A stretch of DNA of 64,000 bases from Straminergon stramineum (Eukaryota; Streptophyta; Bryopsida; Hypnales; Calliergonaceae): assembly GCA_963920665.1 (NCBI GenBank), contig OY987270.1, positions 744,001 to 808,000 on the forward strand, in the 5' to 3' direction. Positions 11,600 to 25,331 of this stretch are shown here, piece by piece (position 1 is the first letter of the stretch; each line of letters begins with the position of its first letter). Made by a program: the position numbers and the translations under genes. The notes under the pieces were generated by a model that saw only the letters and a program-made list of their open reading frames with translations, searched no databases and had not been told where the DNA came from.

Positions 11600-13287
11600 T
11601 CACTTCATGGCAAGCACACTTCCATTTGCCTGCTCAGTCCAGCGGAAAGCGCAGTCACTGTCTGAGTCGAAAGTGGCATGCCTCCCATCGTCGAAGTTCT
11701 GGTTCATCAGATTGTTCCCCTCAATGCCCCCAAACTCCTCGTCATCCTTCCTGCGCTTCCACTGGTGCAACTTCCCATTCTTCCTCATGTACTCTTCCGT
11801 TGTCCACGCTGGGACGTCTCGTTGCGTCGAGTTCACCGTTGCGAACGCTATCACTGATCCTGCTGGACGACGGGAAGCTGTTTGCATCTGGAGAACGGCA
11901 GCATCGGAACTGGAAAGGTAGTATTCGCTGATGACTCTCCTCGGCATCACCAGAGAGGGCACACCTTCTTGCGCTGCGGATCCATTGTGAATCCTGGGGG
12001 ACTGAAATTGACAGAAATAATATATAAGGTAACGAAATTAGATCATGCATAGAATTGGAAAAAAGGGTAACATCGACCTAATTCAAGACCGCGTTCGTGC
12101 TTATGTGAAGTTTGGTTCATGGTTGGTTAATGTTAGTTTGGGTTCATGCCCAAGACGTCGATGATAAGGGTAAGAGATTGATAGAGGCTCACCTTGAAGA
12201 GGCTGAATGGGTTTTTGAAGAAGCGATAGGTCTTGCGCAAAACCTTCTGCAGTTTGTTCTTCTTTAAGGATCCGTGCCTTGGAGAAAACTCCACGCAGTT
12301 TGCTAGGTTCCGGAGCTGCAATACCCAAACGAAAACAGTAAGAATCCCAATCCAAACAAGAGTTAAATCCTTCATTATATTTCGGATTCATGATCGAAAG
12401 ATCCCAAAAGATAGCGTACCCGAACCTATTCACAGAAGCAATGTTCCATGATGCAATTCTACTACAAATATGATCATGAACTATTTGAATGAGGAAAGCA
12501 GAAGCAACAAGAAATAGTGCGTTTCAAACCGTTGATTCTTTCAGAGAACGGTGCTAATAGCAAAGCTCCTAAGGAGCTTCAAAGAATAATGCATACCACA
12601 GAGTTCATGAGGGTAAGTGCCCACCACCATCTTTTCTCTGAAAGACAGTTTGAATGATACATTTTGTAGCTTTCATCCCAGACAGAGCCAGAATCGGCTA
12701 TGGCGAACAAAATGTACCTCTCGTTGCGTCGTAATAGCTTCAAGTCTCTGTTCTTCGTCTCGCCGCCGTGTTTCCGCCGCGGCGACTTCGTTCTGCTGCT
12801 GCAGCGCTAGCAATGGCTCCTCCCAAGGCTTCCCCTCCCTCTGCAGCGCTTCCAGATCTGCCACACTCCCCTCCGACGGCGAGGACATATCACTCCGAAA
12901 ACTGCTGCTATCACTTCGCATGGACAATCCACTCGAAATCGAAGACGACGACGACTCGTCCTCCGCACGCACATTGATAATGCTTTCATGTTGAAGCGCC
13001 TCGAACGGCCGCGCAAGCTCCCGCAGCACCTGCGCGTCGATGAAAATTTCCTGCTGGGAAGTCTCGTCTTGTGTTACGCCCTTGAAAACAGGCGAGTAGC
13101 CCGAGTCCATGAGCTCTGCCTCCCCGAAGTTCCCATTGGGTTTTGACTGCGAAAGGCGTCGCACCTTGCCGAACTGACCTACTCGGCCTTCGAAAATTAC
13201 AGGCTGGTACACACTTTCGGTAATGGAGAGGCTGGAGTTGTCATCGTCCTCCTCCGTGACGTGCGATTGAAACTCCATTCGAAACAT
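11600..13287 (-). CDS. Plant protein of unknown function, 3 exons, 364 aa
   Basis: Exons: 13287-12718, 12315-12193 and 12001-11600. All junctions are phase 0, with donors GAG|GTACAT and AAG|GTGAGC and acceptors TATTGCAG and AATTTCAG. The product is 364 residues. Residues 1-190 are acidic and Ser-rich (a run of Ser near 112-120) and end in a charged helix around LEALQREGKPWEEPLLALQQ. Exon 2 is strongly basic (KKNKLQKVLRKTYRFFKNPF). The last 133 residues contain ASRRPAGSVIAFATVNSTQ and WTTEEYMRKNGKLHQWKRRK, followed by an acidic tail. There is no signal peptide or membrane segment. Consistent phases, codon-like composition and intact frames make it a real gene. I do not recognise the family. 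The Met at 13278 is an alternative start. Confidence 0.75.
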
Positions 13288-14679
13288 CCTCGCTAATTAA
13301 CACGAGAATCGCTGCAGCAGAGTGACTGCAGAATTCCTGAAGACTCCCCGCTTAACCTTTCCTCTTGAACAGATTCATCGTGAGGAGGATTCAATGGCTC
13401 CACTTGCATTGAAACTCACAAAGGCGTAGCTGGTGACAAAACTACCCTCACGACACGAAGGAATGAAACTGCGCCGAGAAACCCCGCCGACCTGCACCAG
13501 GAGAATCCCACAATCTGACCACACCAGCTCCAACCTTCCTGTAGTCGTACTTGATCTGTAGAATCCTGATTTGATCGTTAATCAAAACAATCCGGGATTC
13601 CGTGTGAAATCAGATGGACTCTATTGGCCAAGCGCCCTCCCCCAGCCAGCGCTCTTCTACCTCCACGTCCACCAAGGCGCCGCCTTCGAACGATCTCCAC
13701 CAGACCCACCCTCCACCACTTCCCACCTCGGCATTCAATGACCACCCAAGACTAACTTGCTGGTCCCTCCCCAAACCGTCGCCAAAATATCACAAGCCCC
13801 TGCATCACCTCCTCACCCCACGACTGCAACTAACTTACCACAAGAGCCAATGCGGATCCTACCAACACAAGGGCTAATGCAAAGCCACCAAAGCTTCCTC
13901 GCTCTTGAACAAACTGAAGAGATTCACCAGAAGAGCAATCCGTTGACATTCATCATTTGCAAGTGCGCTCATACAATCAATAAATGTCAACCCCAAAGGA
14001 GCCACACAGCCGATTTGGTTGACGATGGTGGACACGAAATCCAAGCGAGTGTGGGTAATAATGGGTGTGGAATCTTGTAAGGAATATCCCTTGGTTTCAA
14101 CTATTCAAGCAAGTTTGAGATCTGAGCATGCGTTGATCTGGCAGCTGAGAGTTCAGTGGGGTTGGATGGGATTCGGCGGCTGGATGATTGCGAGTGAGGG
14201 GGATCGAGGATATCCGTGTTGAAGATGCTAGCGATGGCTACGAGCTTTTGAGCTTTCTGCTTTCCGGTGCGGGATTCCTTCGGTCCCCGTCAGTGGGGTT
14301 TTTTTTGGGACTTCGGAGCAATGGTTATGTAGCCTTTCTTTGAAGTAGGCTTTGAGTTTTCTGGCTTCTTCATTCCAGGGGCTTGAATTGAAGGAGGCCA
14401 ATTTTTAGTGTATGCAATTTTTGCATGTAAGTTTACTAGCTCTGCACGACGGATGAAATGAGGTTTTGGAAACATTGTGGCAATGGTGTGCAAGGCCTTG
14501 ATTACAGTCTTGCATTTTTATACATATTTACTTTCTTTTTTACTATAGGCTTGAAGTTGTTCATATTTTTTTGTAGCAATTGGCCATGAAATTGCCTAAA
14601 AATACCCATAGGACCAAAGTGGATATGTTTTGGAGATTAGTGAAGGACTATTGTGATGAGGTATGGATGGAGATGTTTG
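13288..14679. other. Intergenic, moderately GC-rich, no gene supported
   Basis: 13288-13600 probably holds the 5' region of the minus-strand gene. Open frames at 13614-13877 and 13757-14080 are Pro/Ser/Thr-rich or lack motifs and overlap each other, so I leave them uncalled. Nothing else is recognised. Confidence 0.35.
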
Positions 14680-14920
14680 TTAACCCATAGGATGTTGCGG
14701 ACTCTATAGTAAGTGGATGATATCATATGAGATTGTAGGATGGAAAGAAATAATTTTTCATCGAATATTTTTTTGGAAAGTTGTTTCAATACATTTTTAG
14801 TGAATAGTATTTTAAATTCCCCCATTATGGTATTATTGACTTTTCTAAAGAACATACAAAATTTTATCAAATTTATATCAAATTTCAAAGTTAGAACCCC
14901 CCTTCATAAATGGGTCAAGT
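14680..14920 (-). repeat. End fragment of TTAA family 2
   Basis: Begins with TTAACCCATAGGATG at 14680. It then matches, in inverse orientation, the right part of the element ending at 48547: ATAGGATGGAAAAAAAT, TTTTTAGTGAAAAGTATT and CATTATGGT.TTATTGACTTTT in that copy correspond to slightly altered words here. The remainder of the element is missing. Confidence 0.6.
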
Positions 14921-15299
14921 TATAGGCTTATTCACTCCTCTAGCACTAGCTCATGTATTTATTACAAGATGACATTAGGGGAAATTTGAGGCCTCTACAT
15001 GCCTATTTCAGGGTTGTTCCCGTGCTTGTTCTCTGTTCAACATCAAAGTATGTATTTTCTCTGCTAGAAATCTATGTCCCAAAATATGTCATGGAAAATA
15101 CATACTTTGACGTTTTAATTTGTAGAAAATATGAAAAACAATTTTCAACAAAACTAAAAATTGGACATTTGGGAGGACTTTTTGATGATGAGATTTGAGC
15201 AAAAAAATGAGTTCAAAACTATCTCTATTGTTTAGAATTGTGCCCGCAAGAGAGGCCTATTTGCACAAACGTGGAGGATATAAAATAATGAATTTTTAG

Positions 15300-15603
15300 A
15301 TTCCCTTTGGTAGGCACATGTATGCCTACTAAACTAATATACCATAGAAATTTCAGCTGAAAATCAATAATTTAAACCACTCAATAGTATAAAAGCCCCC
15401 TAAACGTCAAAGTGTGACAAATTAACAAAATTGACTTTTAAATGTAAAATGATTTTTTAAAATTTCTGAAAAATAAGGAATACAATAACAAGAAAGATAT
15501 CTAGAAATATTTTTTTGGATTTGGAATCGGATTCATAATTCAAAAGTTATAGCGCTCCAAAAAAAAAAAAAAAATGGCAAGTGTTTCTTGCAATCACCCA
15601 CTA
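15300..15603. mobile_element. Right-end remnant of the GGGTGATTGC family
   Basis: Ends with GTGTTTCTTGCAATCACCC at 15600, the inverse of the left end of the elements at 2850 and 40589, preceded by AAAAGTTAT, as in those copies where the inverse ATAACTTTTG occurs near the end. The next bases are ACTA, a possible 4-bp target duplication, but no matching left end was found. The start is approximate. Confidence 0.6.
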
Positions 15604-15839
15604 CAATGTAGTGATTTTTGGAGTTAGGGGTAATTCATGCAATTAGGGGGCAATTCATGCAATAAGACTAATACTACAACTAAAATTTGTGGTTGGTGCC
15701 CTAGTTTTATGGAGTGAGAAGAAGCGTGACTTTGTTTAGATCCAAAAAAATGATGGGTGAATAGTACATACTAGAGAATTGCAATGGTATTTATTGCCAA
15801 AGTGGTTTTTGTCAAACATTCTCCTCAATTGACAGAGTA

Positions 15840-17040
15840 AATCATGGAACATTAAGACCAATTAACAATGTAACCACCGTCAATCCAAGTAGGAGAATGT
15901 TCACAAAGCTAATTGAACAATTCACACACCAAATACAACAACAAGATTTGATTGGTGTTTACTTGAATGCAATTCAACAAAATCTCATCAAATGATGAGT
16001 GGTCTAATAATTTTGCTAATTCAATTTGGACCTTCCACTTCCAAATTAGTAGCAAGAAGCTAGCTACACTACGAATCCATTAACACTTCCATTTGTATTT
16101 CAACTTTTAAAGATTTTACCTCCAAATAGAGCTTAGTAATGGCCTTACGTACAAGTTCACATATTCCATGATCTTGTTTCATTTGTTTCAATGCATAGCC
16201 ACAAATCAAACAAGGAGAATTGAAAATTCTTTATTAACCACTTCATCTATTGCAATGACATTGATTGCAAGTTCTAATCTTCTTTTGCTAATATATAGCA
16301 TACATTAGAGTTTCCACCGTGGAGTGAAAATCAACAAGAGATAATGACTACCTTGAGGTTTTTGTCTCCTATATTTGTTTGGCTCAAAGGATAATCATCA
16401 CTACAATCAAATTTCATGGATTTAGTTGCCTTGAGGAATGCTTCAACACATGTATCCTAATTTGTGGAGGATGATATTTTCAGTTGGCACTTCACGAAGT
16501 GATTTAACACTAAGTTCCTCAACAAATGCAACTTCAAGGAATGACCTCAATGTTATGTGTGCAAAATCAATCACTCTAGTATAGAACATAGACACTTTGA
16601 TGACAACAAAAGGCAATTGGGAAATGTCGTTGCAATCCATTGCCTTCAATGATGCAATGCCTACAAGCTCTAAAATTCATTTTTGGTGGCATGTAGACTA
16701 CTACAGAGCTTTCTCAATACAAACAACTCAAATTCTCTAACTTTTGGAAGAGTCCCACCTCTTGTCTCTTTCCATTCTAGAGAAATCAGGCAAGTGTCCC
16801 TTTGACCTTCTTGTCTCAGATTACACAACTAGAATCAAGCAACATGGACAAATATTGGACATCATGGAAAGGAAAAAAAGGAAGACTTTCGTTCTTCTCA
16901 AAAATTTCAATAACCACCTAAATCCAAAATTTTCTTAATTACATTCATTGTATTCTTTCAATTCGTTTCCTCCTAGTCTCAAGCTACTACTCTTAATCTT
17001 GTAATCATAATGTGTTCCTCTTGCAACCAACTAGCAATGT
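15840..17040 (-). pseudogene. Unidentified decayed protein-coding gene
   Basis: The minus strand shows stretches with protein-like composition that end at possible splice donors, broken by stops and a frameshift. About 16925-16840 gives IEIFEKNESLPFFPFHDVQY and on to MLLDSSC. 16650-16445 gives KAMDCNDISQLPFVVIKVSM, later FLEVAFVEELSVKSLREVP and HKLGYM. After a one-base shift 16450-16352 gives CVEAFLKATKSMKFDCSDDY and SQTNIGDKNLK before GTAGTC. About 16215-16125 gives CLICGYALKQMKQDHGICEL and VRKAITKLYLE before GTAAAA. I cannot identify the family. The alternative is that these are chance frames, but their length and composition are unlike the surrounding AT-rich DNA. Confidence 0.35.
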
Positions 17041-17379
17041 GGGATGTCAACCCACCATGTTGGAGCTCCCGATTAATTGGCAACATTAGAGAGCAATAAA
17101 ATTGAGACAAGCAAGTGCAACATCATAGTTGTGGGGAGGTTTCCAAATCCCAAGTGCTAGTAGTAGTCCATCCCAAGAAAATATCATTCTTCCTCTTCAC
17201 TTTTACATTGAGAATGATCTCATTCCAACATTGCCAATTGCCAACCATTCCTACAATGAGGTGCTTGATGGAGCTTTAGAAAAGGCAGATCCCACTTTCT
17301 TTAAAAATTAGAGATTGGACATTCTTCTAACTACAAGGCCATTGTACATCTTGCAAAGAGGAGCCAGCTCATAGTGAAC

Positions 17380-17575
17380 AGTGTTTCTATCAACAAAATT
17401 CAACTAACATGTTTTTGTGTTTTTTGCCAAAAAACAAAAAATTTGCATTGATTGCAACTCAGTTTTCTGAGAACTGTGTTGCAATCAACACATATTTTTT
17501 GTTTTTTGGTAGAAAACACAAAAACACGTCAACTGAATTTTGTTGACAAAAACATTGTTTTCTACTAGTGGCCGA
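17380..17575. repeat. Fold-back element with CACTA-like terminus
   Basis: A long inverted repeat: ATCAACAAAATTCAACTAAC at the left pairs with GTCAACTGAATTTTGTTGAC at the right, and the arms continue through GTTTTTGTGTTTT / AAAACACAAAAAC to a small loop around CAGTTTTCTGAGAACTG. Read inward from the right, the end is CACTAGTAGAAAACAATG. This closely resembles the CACTAGTAGAAA ends of plant CACTA transposons; the left end is degraded. It has no coding capacity and is probably a CACTA-derived miniature element. Confidence 0.75.
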
Positions 17576-17899
17576 AGAAGACTTGACAAGTGATGATGGC
17601 CACCACAAGGGCCAAGATGACCTTTTGTAGCCCCCCAATTACTACAACAACCTAGATCAAGGGGCCATCAATTGCATCGGCATCATAGCTGCACCACTGA
17701 CGTCCCCAAAGGAAAAGAACAACTTAAAGATTAGCTACACATTGCTTCTTGTAAGTAAGAGATCATGGTGTGGCTACAATTGATGACTCTAAAGGTAGGA
17801 GAGGAAGGTGTTGGATGGGAGCTTATAAGGGATCTACCATGTCACCGAGTATCATTGTTGGACACTAACAAAGAAGAAAAAGGGAGAAGTCCAGATGTA

Positions 17900-19440
17900 G
17901 AGAACCAATAGGATTGGTTGAATAGAAGAAATGATTTGGAAAAGAATGCCTCACATAGGAATGTCTTTCATTGTCATGTTAAATGGGAAGGTATGGCTAC
18001 ATGAGTAGTGTAATAGGTATAGAAGGTGCACTATAGAATTTCACAATTGAGACTCAAGAATTGTAAGAAGGAAAGTGATGATGTAAACCTTGATATTGAT
18101 GAAATGATCTAGATCAATTTAGACCCAAATATTGTGAGGTATTTGTATTAGGGTGCCACTTAGTTACAATAGAGTTTTACATTTCTTCCACTTTAGAAAG
18201 AATTTGTAGAAGCCTTGGATCCTAGAAGCTTAGAGATGAGAATGCCTACCATTTTGAGTTTTTATTTATTCATTTTGGCTTGACTAGAGATTGTAGAAAA
18301 TCATGGTAGAAACTAATAGGTATGCTACAACATCAAATGCCAATGCAAGACTTTTGAGTTGGGTGGAATCAAAGAATTTGACCATTGGTTTGAAAGAGCA
18401 ACTGAACGACTAAACGTATTAGTAAAGAAAAGTTTCTTCTTTCCATTGTGCTATTATTTCTCAAATTTTTTCTCCTAACCATTTTCAATTCATAACTTCT
18501 TGCCTTCATATTACAAATCCAGAAACCTATATGACAAATAGGGAGAAAGTATGTTATGATAAGATAGGTCAAGTTCATCAACTAGTAGAAGAAATACATT
18601 TGGCATGTATTCACAAATTTACTTTGGGCAAATTTGCAACAATAGATGAAATGATGATCTATGATGTAAGATCATATTTTTTAGGGTGTCAGTATATGCT
18701 ACCAAAGCCATGCAAATGGAGGGTCAAGGTATGGAATGTTGTAGACTCCATATCAAAATATATTTACAACTTTGATATTTATTGTAGTAAAAATCTAGTT
18801 GGAGGCAATGTGATGGAAGTGGTATAATATGGAGAAGTTGGTTTTGCACATAACGTAGTATAGAAAATGGTATAAGGTCTTGATGGGAAGGGCCATATAG
18901 TTGCCATAAACAATTACTTCTCTAGTGTTGTTTTTTCACAAAATTTGTGCCTTGTGAAATTTAGGCAACAAGGACCCTGCAATCTAATTCAATTGGCTTA
19001 CCAATGGAATTCAAGGATTCAAGAAGATGGACTAAGCCTTGCAAGAGACTTGAGAGTGGCACTTCTACTCAAGTTGGGACTTGGCTTGTTGTATTTGGAA
19101 GGACAATAAACTTGTCTTTTTTCTTTCAACACATGCCATGCCAATTCAACCACCTTACCCCCTAAGAATGGAGATAGTAAGTGTTCCTAGGAAGGAGGAG
19201 TTATCATAGAATCAAATTCAAATATCACTTCTTCACTTGGAATACACCTACATGAGGGTGGTGGATGTGGCAAATGAGTTGTGTATTCTCGCCAAACCTG
19301 GTTGCACAAATGGTAGAATTCATTTTCTTTTTTTCTTTTTGATACTATTGATGTGAGTATGTACATTTTGTCCCTTGGACACTTGCAAATAGAACAATCT
19401 CAAGTGAGGCCCATGATTCACATACAATTCAAGGCCAAGC
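17900..19440 (+). pseudogene. Degraded piggyBac-type transposase
   Basis: Scattered in three frames but in the right order are hallmarks of the DDE_Tnp_1_7 (piggyBac) family. MVETNRYATTSNANARLLSW starts at 18303. An intact frame at about 18550-18827 contains IDEMMIYDVRS, QYMLPKPCKWRVKVWNVVDS and YNFDIYCSKN. From about 18870 come GLDGKGHIVAINNYFSSVVF, then IGLPMEFKDSRRWTKP, KDNKLVFFLST, MRVVDVANELC and GRIHFLFFFL. The first Asp (IDEMM) and third Asp (VVDVAN) of the catalytic triad remain; the second (usually DNYF) reads NNYF. Several in-frame stops make it inactive. A possible right terminus, GGCCTTGGCCTATAAGGAG-TTAA, is at 20633-20655 and resembles family 1 MITE ends. Confidence 0.87.
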
Positions 19441-20961
19441 TTCGTGAGATACTTATTCAAACAAGGTAGTGAGGAAGGTATGGTCCTAAACAAAAAATGT
19501 TTTTAACCATTGTGTTTTCAGTTCTTGATAATTTCATCTAAAGCCTTTATAATTTATTTATTCTGTGGTAGACTTTGTGGGTTTCTGGGGGCTTGCATAT
19601 TTAAAGGGATTTTTTTCCTGTATAATATTTTTTTTGTAGCCTATAGAACATTTCTTTTATTTTTCCTAAATCTTGAAGGGACCCTTGATTGAGGGGACCA
19701 AATCTTTATTCTTTTTTTTACCATTACAACTATGTATAGAAATTGACATTCAAAATTAATTAGATCTAAAATGGCTATAGTTCTATGTTCTCAAGGACGG
19801 TAATATCAGAGTACAAGAGCCTTGTTTGAGAAACTGCCAAACCCATTATTTCAAGGTAGCCCAAGGCCTTAATTTGAGAAAGTATAGGTTCTACATTCTA
19901 GGGGCCAAATGTAGGAGGATTTTTTTTCATTGAACTTGAAGATTACATAGCAAACTTTGAGCTCACCTCATGGATTTTGAACAAACTATTGATTTTTTTA
20001 AACAATCAAATTTCATCATGTGTATGGCCAATTCATGTGACCACCTTCTATATATAAATGATTGGTTTTCATCATGATAGGGGAGTCCAAATAATCTGAA
20101 ATCTTTTCTACGTACTATACTTTGAATATGGTAGTCTACTCTAATTCCGACCCTCTTCTTCACAATGTCCCTAGCCAAGGTCTGAAATAGACATTAAGAG
20201 GTTGTAAAATGGATATGTAAAACATTGAATGTTTTGTCAATGATATTAGAGAAGTTTAACATTTGTCAAATGTTCCTCTATACTTTGCTAGTGGATGGAA
20301 TAAGAGCCAAGATGGGTCCACTTCTAAAATGTTTACCTCTATTAAAAAAACTTTATTTTTTCCCACAACATTTTTTTTTTGGAAACATATAGCCTTCAAG
20401 GGCCACAGCTAGACTAACACAACTCAACATCCAAGGCAACCTAACTTATCTCCCACAACTTTGAATGCTAATATCTTCCAATATGTACAATCAAACTTCA
20501 TGAAGTTTTTACCACATGATCTCATAAAAGTATAGTACAAAATCATACAATTAGATTTTTTTATTTTAATTTTAATTTTCTTGGATGAATGCAGGAGAAA
20601 TGGCAATTTCAAGTGATTTTTGTTAAAAAATAGGCCTTGGCCTATAAGGAGTTAAGTTTAGTAAAGGTCGCATTTTGGAACCTTGTCTATTACTTTTTGC
20701 ATGCTGCACTTCTTGGTTTTGGTGAAGCCAAATCTTCTTTCAGACTACGCGCATATGGGTTTTGTAAGGCCTCCAATCAAAAAATAGGTGCATATGGCAG
20801 AATTCTTTAGAAGTTCATAAGTAATTTAAAAATGCTCTGAAAAATATGAAGCCACTTGGGTTCGATTCCACTTCAATTTTTCTTCAAGTGAAAAATAAGG
20901 AAAAATAATTTCGTGCATCTAAGAACCATCGAAAAGACCAACCAGCCCTTCAATGGTCCCT
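19441..20961. other. AT-rich stretch with a possible piggyBac right end
   Basis: No gene is supported. TTAA at 20652-20655 is preceded by GGCCTTGGCCTATAAGGAG, close to the inverse of family 1 MITE ends, and could be the right end of the decayed autonomous element. 20369-20410 resembles the dispersed repeat at 8640-8690. Confidence 0.45.
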
Positions 20962-21606
20962 TTAACCCCTAAATGCCCAAGGCACCAGATTTTGGTGTTT
21001 CGAAAACTTTGAAGTTAAGTAAAACCCAACCAAATTGCTAATATTAGTAGTTTGTATTTTTGGAGAATTCTTTTTGAAGTCTAGTTTTAGGATCAAAAAG
21101 TTGATATGAAAAATAAAGGATTATGATTTTTCTATAGAAGATTTAGTGCAAGGATGCCCATTGCAATCTTGACTTCCTGTAGTGTTGAGGGCTCTTGAAA
21201 ATGACCCTCAAATACACTAGATCTTGGAGGCAAAATCACATTAGAAATTCATTTAAAAGAATTGCAGAATAGATTTTGAAAAAATGTAAATTAATTGGGG
21301 TTGTGCATGCTGGGCCCTATAACCTCATATTTTTTTAGTGACCAACTTTTTAGAGTTGTCATGCAAAAAGTGAATTGAAAAATTTTCACAATTTTTACAC
21401 CCTCATGGTCAAAGATTATAATCTTTCAATCTGTAAGTGATATTGTTATGTTTTCTTTTCCTATGTGATCTCTAACATGTCTACTTTGAATTTGTATGGT
21501 TACATTTCAAAAGAAATTGATACAACTTCTGAAAATGTTGACTTTTTGTTCAATTTAGATCAAATTTCAAGGAGATCCAAACAAGCCTTGGGCATTTAGG
21601 GGTTAA
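20962..21606 (+). repeat. TTAA-flanked MITE, family 1, complete copy
   Basis: Bounded by TTAACCCCTAAATGCCCAAG at 20962 and the inverse (CTTGGGCATTTAGGGGTTAA) ending at 21606, 645 bases in all. The interior matches 1-472 (inverse) and 51389-51963 (direct) over nearly the full length. No coding region. TTAA target site and CCC-starting inverted ends indicate mobilisation by a piggyBac transposase (family knowledge); the assignment is inference. Confidence 0.9.
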
Positions 21607-22509
21607 GAGCAGACTACCATATACCTGTGTAATAGAATTACGAAAGTTACTAAGCATTTGCGTAGCTATACTGAAGTTAGAAGCCCCAAAAGTCTGTTTG
21701 GCGACCTTGAGCAGCACATTGAAATTCATGTTCTGAAGATTATGATCTCATCAATGGCAATGATCTAGGGTATGGGAAAAAACTCACATCAGGAAACTCA
21801 CAAAGAATAATTCTAAAAACTCATGAAGAAGGCGTTTTTAAGAAGATCCCGGTTTATAGCAGTTTCGACTCCAAAATAAACATGCATTTAGGGTTTAAGG
21901 TTGTAATTTGTCCTTGCCCATGATATCCTTTCAAGAGCACCAATTACTTAGTGTTGGAGATTGTGAAGCAAAATCCATCAAGATGTAAGGTATTTGCACC
22001 TAATTCAAAAACGAGTTTACCAAGATACATTCCTTGATTTCTGAGAATAAAATGTGCAACTGTGCGCAGTGACTTCCAAACTTAGTTACCTTATTGTCAC
22101 AACTTATAAAAACTTCTCAAGAATCTTCCCAAATTTGAGAATATGATGGACAACATTGAAATTTTAAAGAGTAGACTTCCAAGCACCAGTTTGATTACTG
22201 TTAATAAACACAGATTTTTTGCAAGGTGTGATCCTAATGATCAGTGTCTACGGAAAACTGTGTTCCAGCATAGATGTCGCATTGCCTGTCAATAACTTTA
22301 TAAAAATCCAAAAATCATCAAATGAGGATAATTAAAAAGAAAATAACAAAAAGATATCTTCACAAAGAAGACCACAAATCATCTGAGAAAAACTAGAGCA
22401 CCAAGTAAGAATTGAGGCAGAAGAGTCAGTTCTTCGACACTAAGATGCAACCCAGCACATCACCGTCCATTATGACAGTAAAATTCAGTCTCTTACAGCA
22501 ATGGCAAAC
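21607..22509. other. 3' flank of the NAC-alpha gene
   Basis: The part next to 22509 is likely the 3' untranslated region of the minus-strand gene. No other coding frame, RNA gene or repeat boundary was recognised. Confidence 0.4.
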
Positions 22510-24336
<1,827 letters not shown>

Positions 24337-25109
24337 GGTGAGTGTGAGGGGGACTTGGTGTGATTGTGGGTGTGCTGGGGCGGAAGCGCAGCAGCGGCGA
24401 GACGGGGCTGGAGATGAAGGAACGCGAAAGAGGGCGACTAAGGGGATACGGCAGAGCCTTGAGAGGGTTTGAAATGATCTGGGTCGTTGGATTTGGGAGG
24501 CCCGGGGAAAAGACACCGTTAGATCGTTTGGCCAATCCATGCTTGGTCGTCGGGACAGACTCGGTAAGTTGGGCTTGTTGTGACGGAATGCGGCTCTGTC
24601 AAAGGGACCAGAGAATTTTTTTTCATTTATTTTGGGCAGTTGCTTCCATCTATATATAAAAATGGATGAAATGTGCAAAATGCGGATGAAATTTCAATTA
24701 TTCATTCAAAAAAGTGCACGGTCATACCAGAAAATGATTTTGCCCTTAGAATATGTAGCAAACCAATGATTTTATTCATTGAAAAATAGGGGAATATATA
24801 TTGCCTAATATTTCCTTAAAAAATTGCATTGCTTTTGAGTGAAATTTCACTAAAAAAAATACTCTAGAGAGAGGGACCTTTTTCCGTTCCCAATCCTATT
24901 TTTGTTTCATAAAATTTACAATGGTCACCAATGAGTCCTATTTAACCCCTAAATATGAGAACCATTATTTGAATTATGAATGTTTTCAAAAGCTTATTGT
25001 TGGAGCTATATGAAATGGATGAAGTACATCCAAGTATGTTGAAAAATCAATTTTTGTTTATTTTTCATCAATATGACTAGCTTGGTCAATTAGTGCTTCT
25101 TGATTATTG
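24337..25109. other. 5' flank of the NAC-alpha gene
   Basis: The first 200-300 bases are GC-rich and likely carry the promoter and 5' untranslated region; no exact element is visible. Further on the sequence turns AT-rich, with TTTAACCCCTAAA at 24939, a lone TTAA-family terminus. No gene is seen. Confidence 0.4.
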
Positions 25110-25331
25110 TGCAATGACACTAGCACATGAACACAAAGGGTGAGTCTACATGCCTTAAACCCTAAACCTACAACCATTGAAGGTGTATATAACAAATTTA
25201 TGTATAACATAGGTATTTAATAACATGGAAAGTGTCAATAACATAGTTACTTATAAATATAGAAGGAGTTTATAATATAGACTCCTAAGCTCCTAGGCTC
25301 ATAGATTCTATACTCACATACTAGTACTCCT
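25110..25331. repeat. Small inverted-repeat element, TAGTATGTGAG family, copy 1
   Basis: The left end contains ACACTAGCACATGA and the right end CTCACATACTAGTACTCC, roughly inverse. The interior has repeated ATAACATAG and GTATATAACA words. 41519-41762 has the same ends (GTGCTAGTATGTGAGCCC ... GCTCACATAATAGCAACC) and similar interior words. No coding region. Exact ends are uncertain. Confidence 0.5.

Noticed and set aside
11497..11931. 144-residue plus-strand frame
   Set aside because: Opposite to exon 3 of the unknown gene, where splice phases and composition favour the minus strand.
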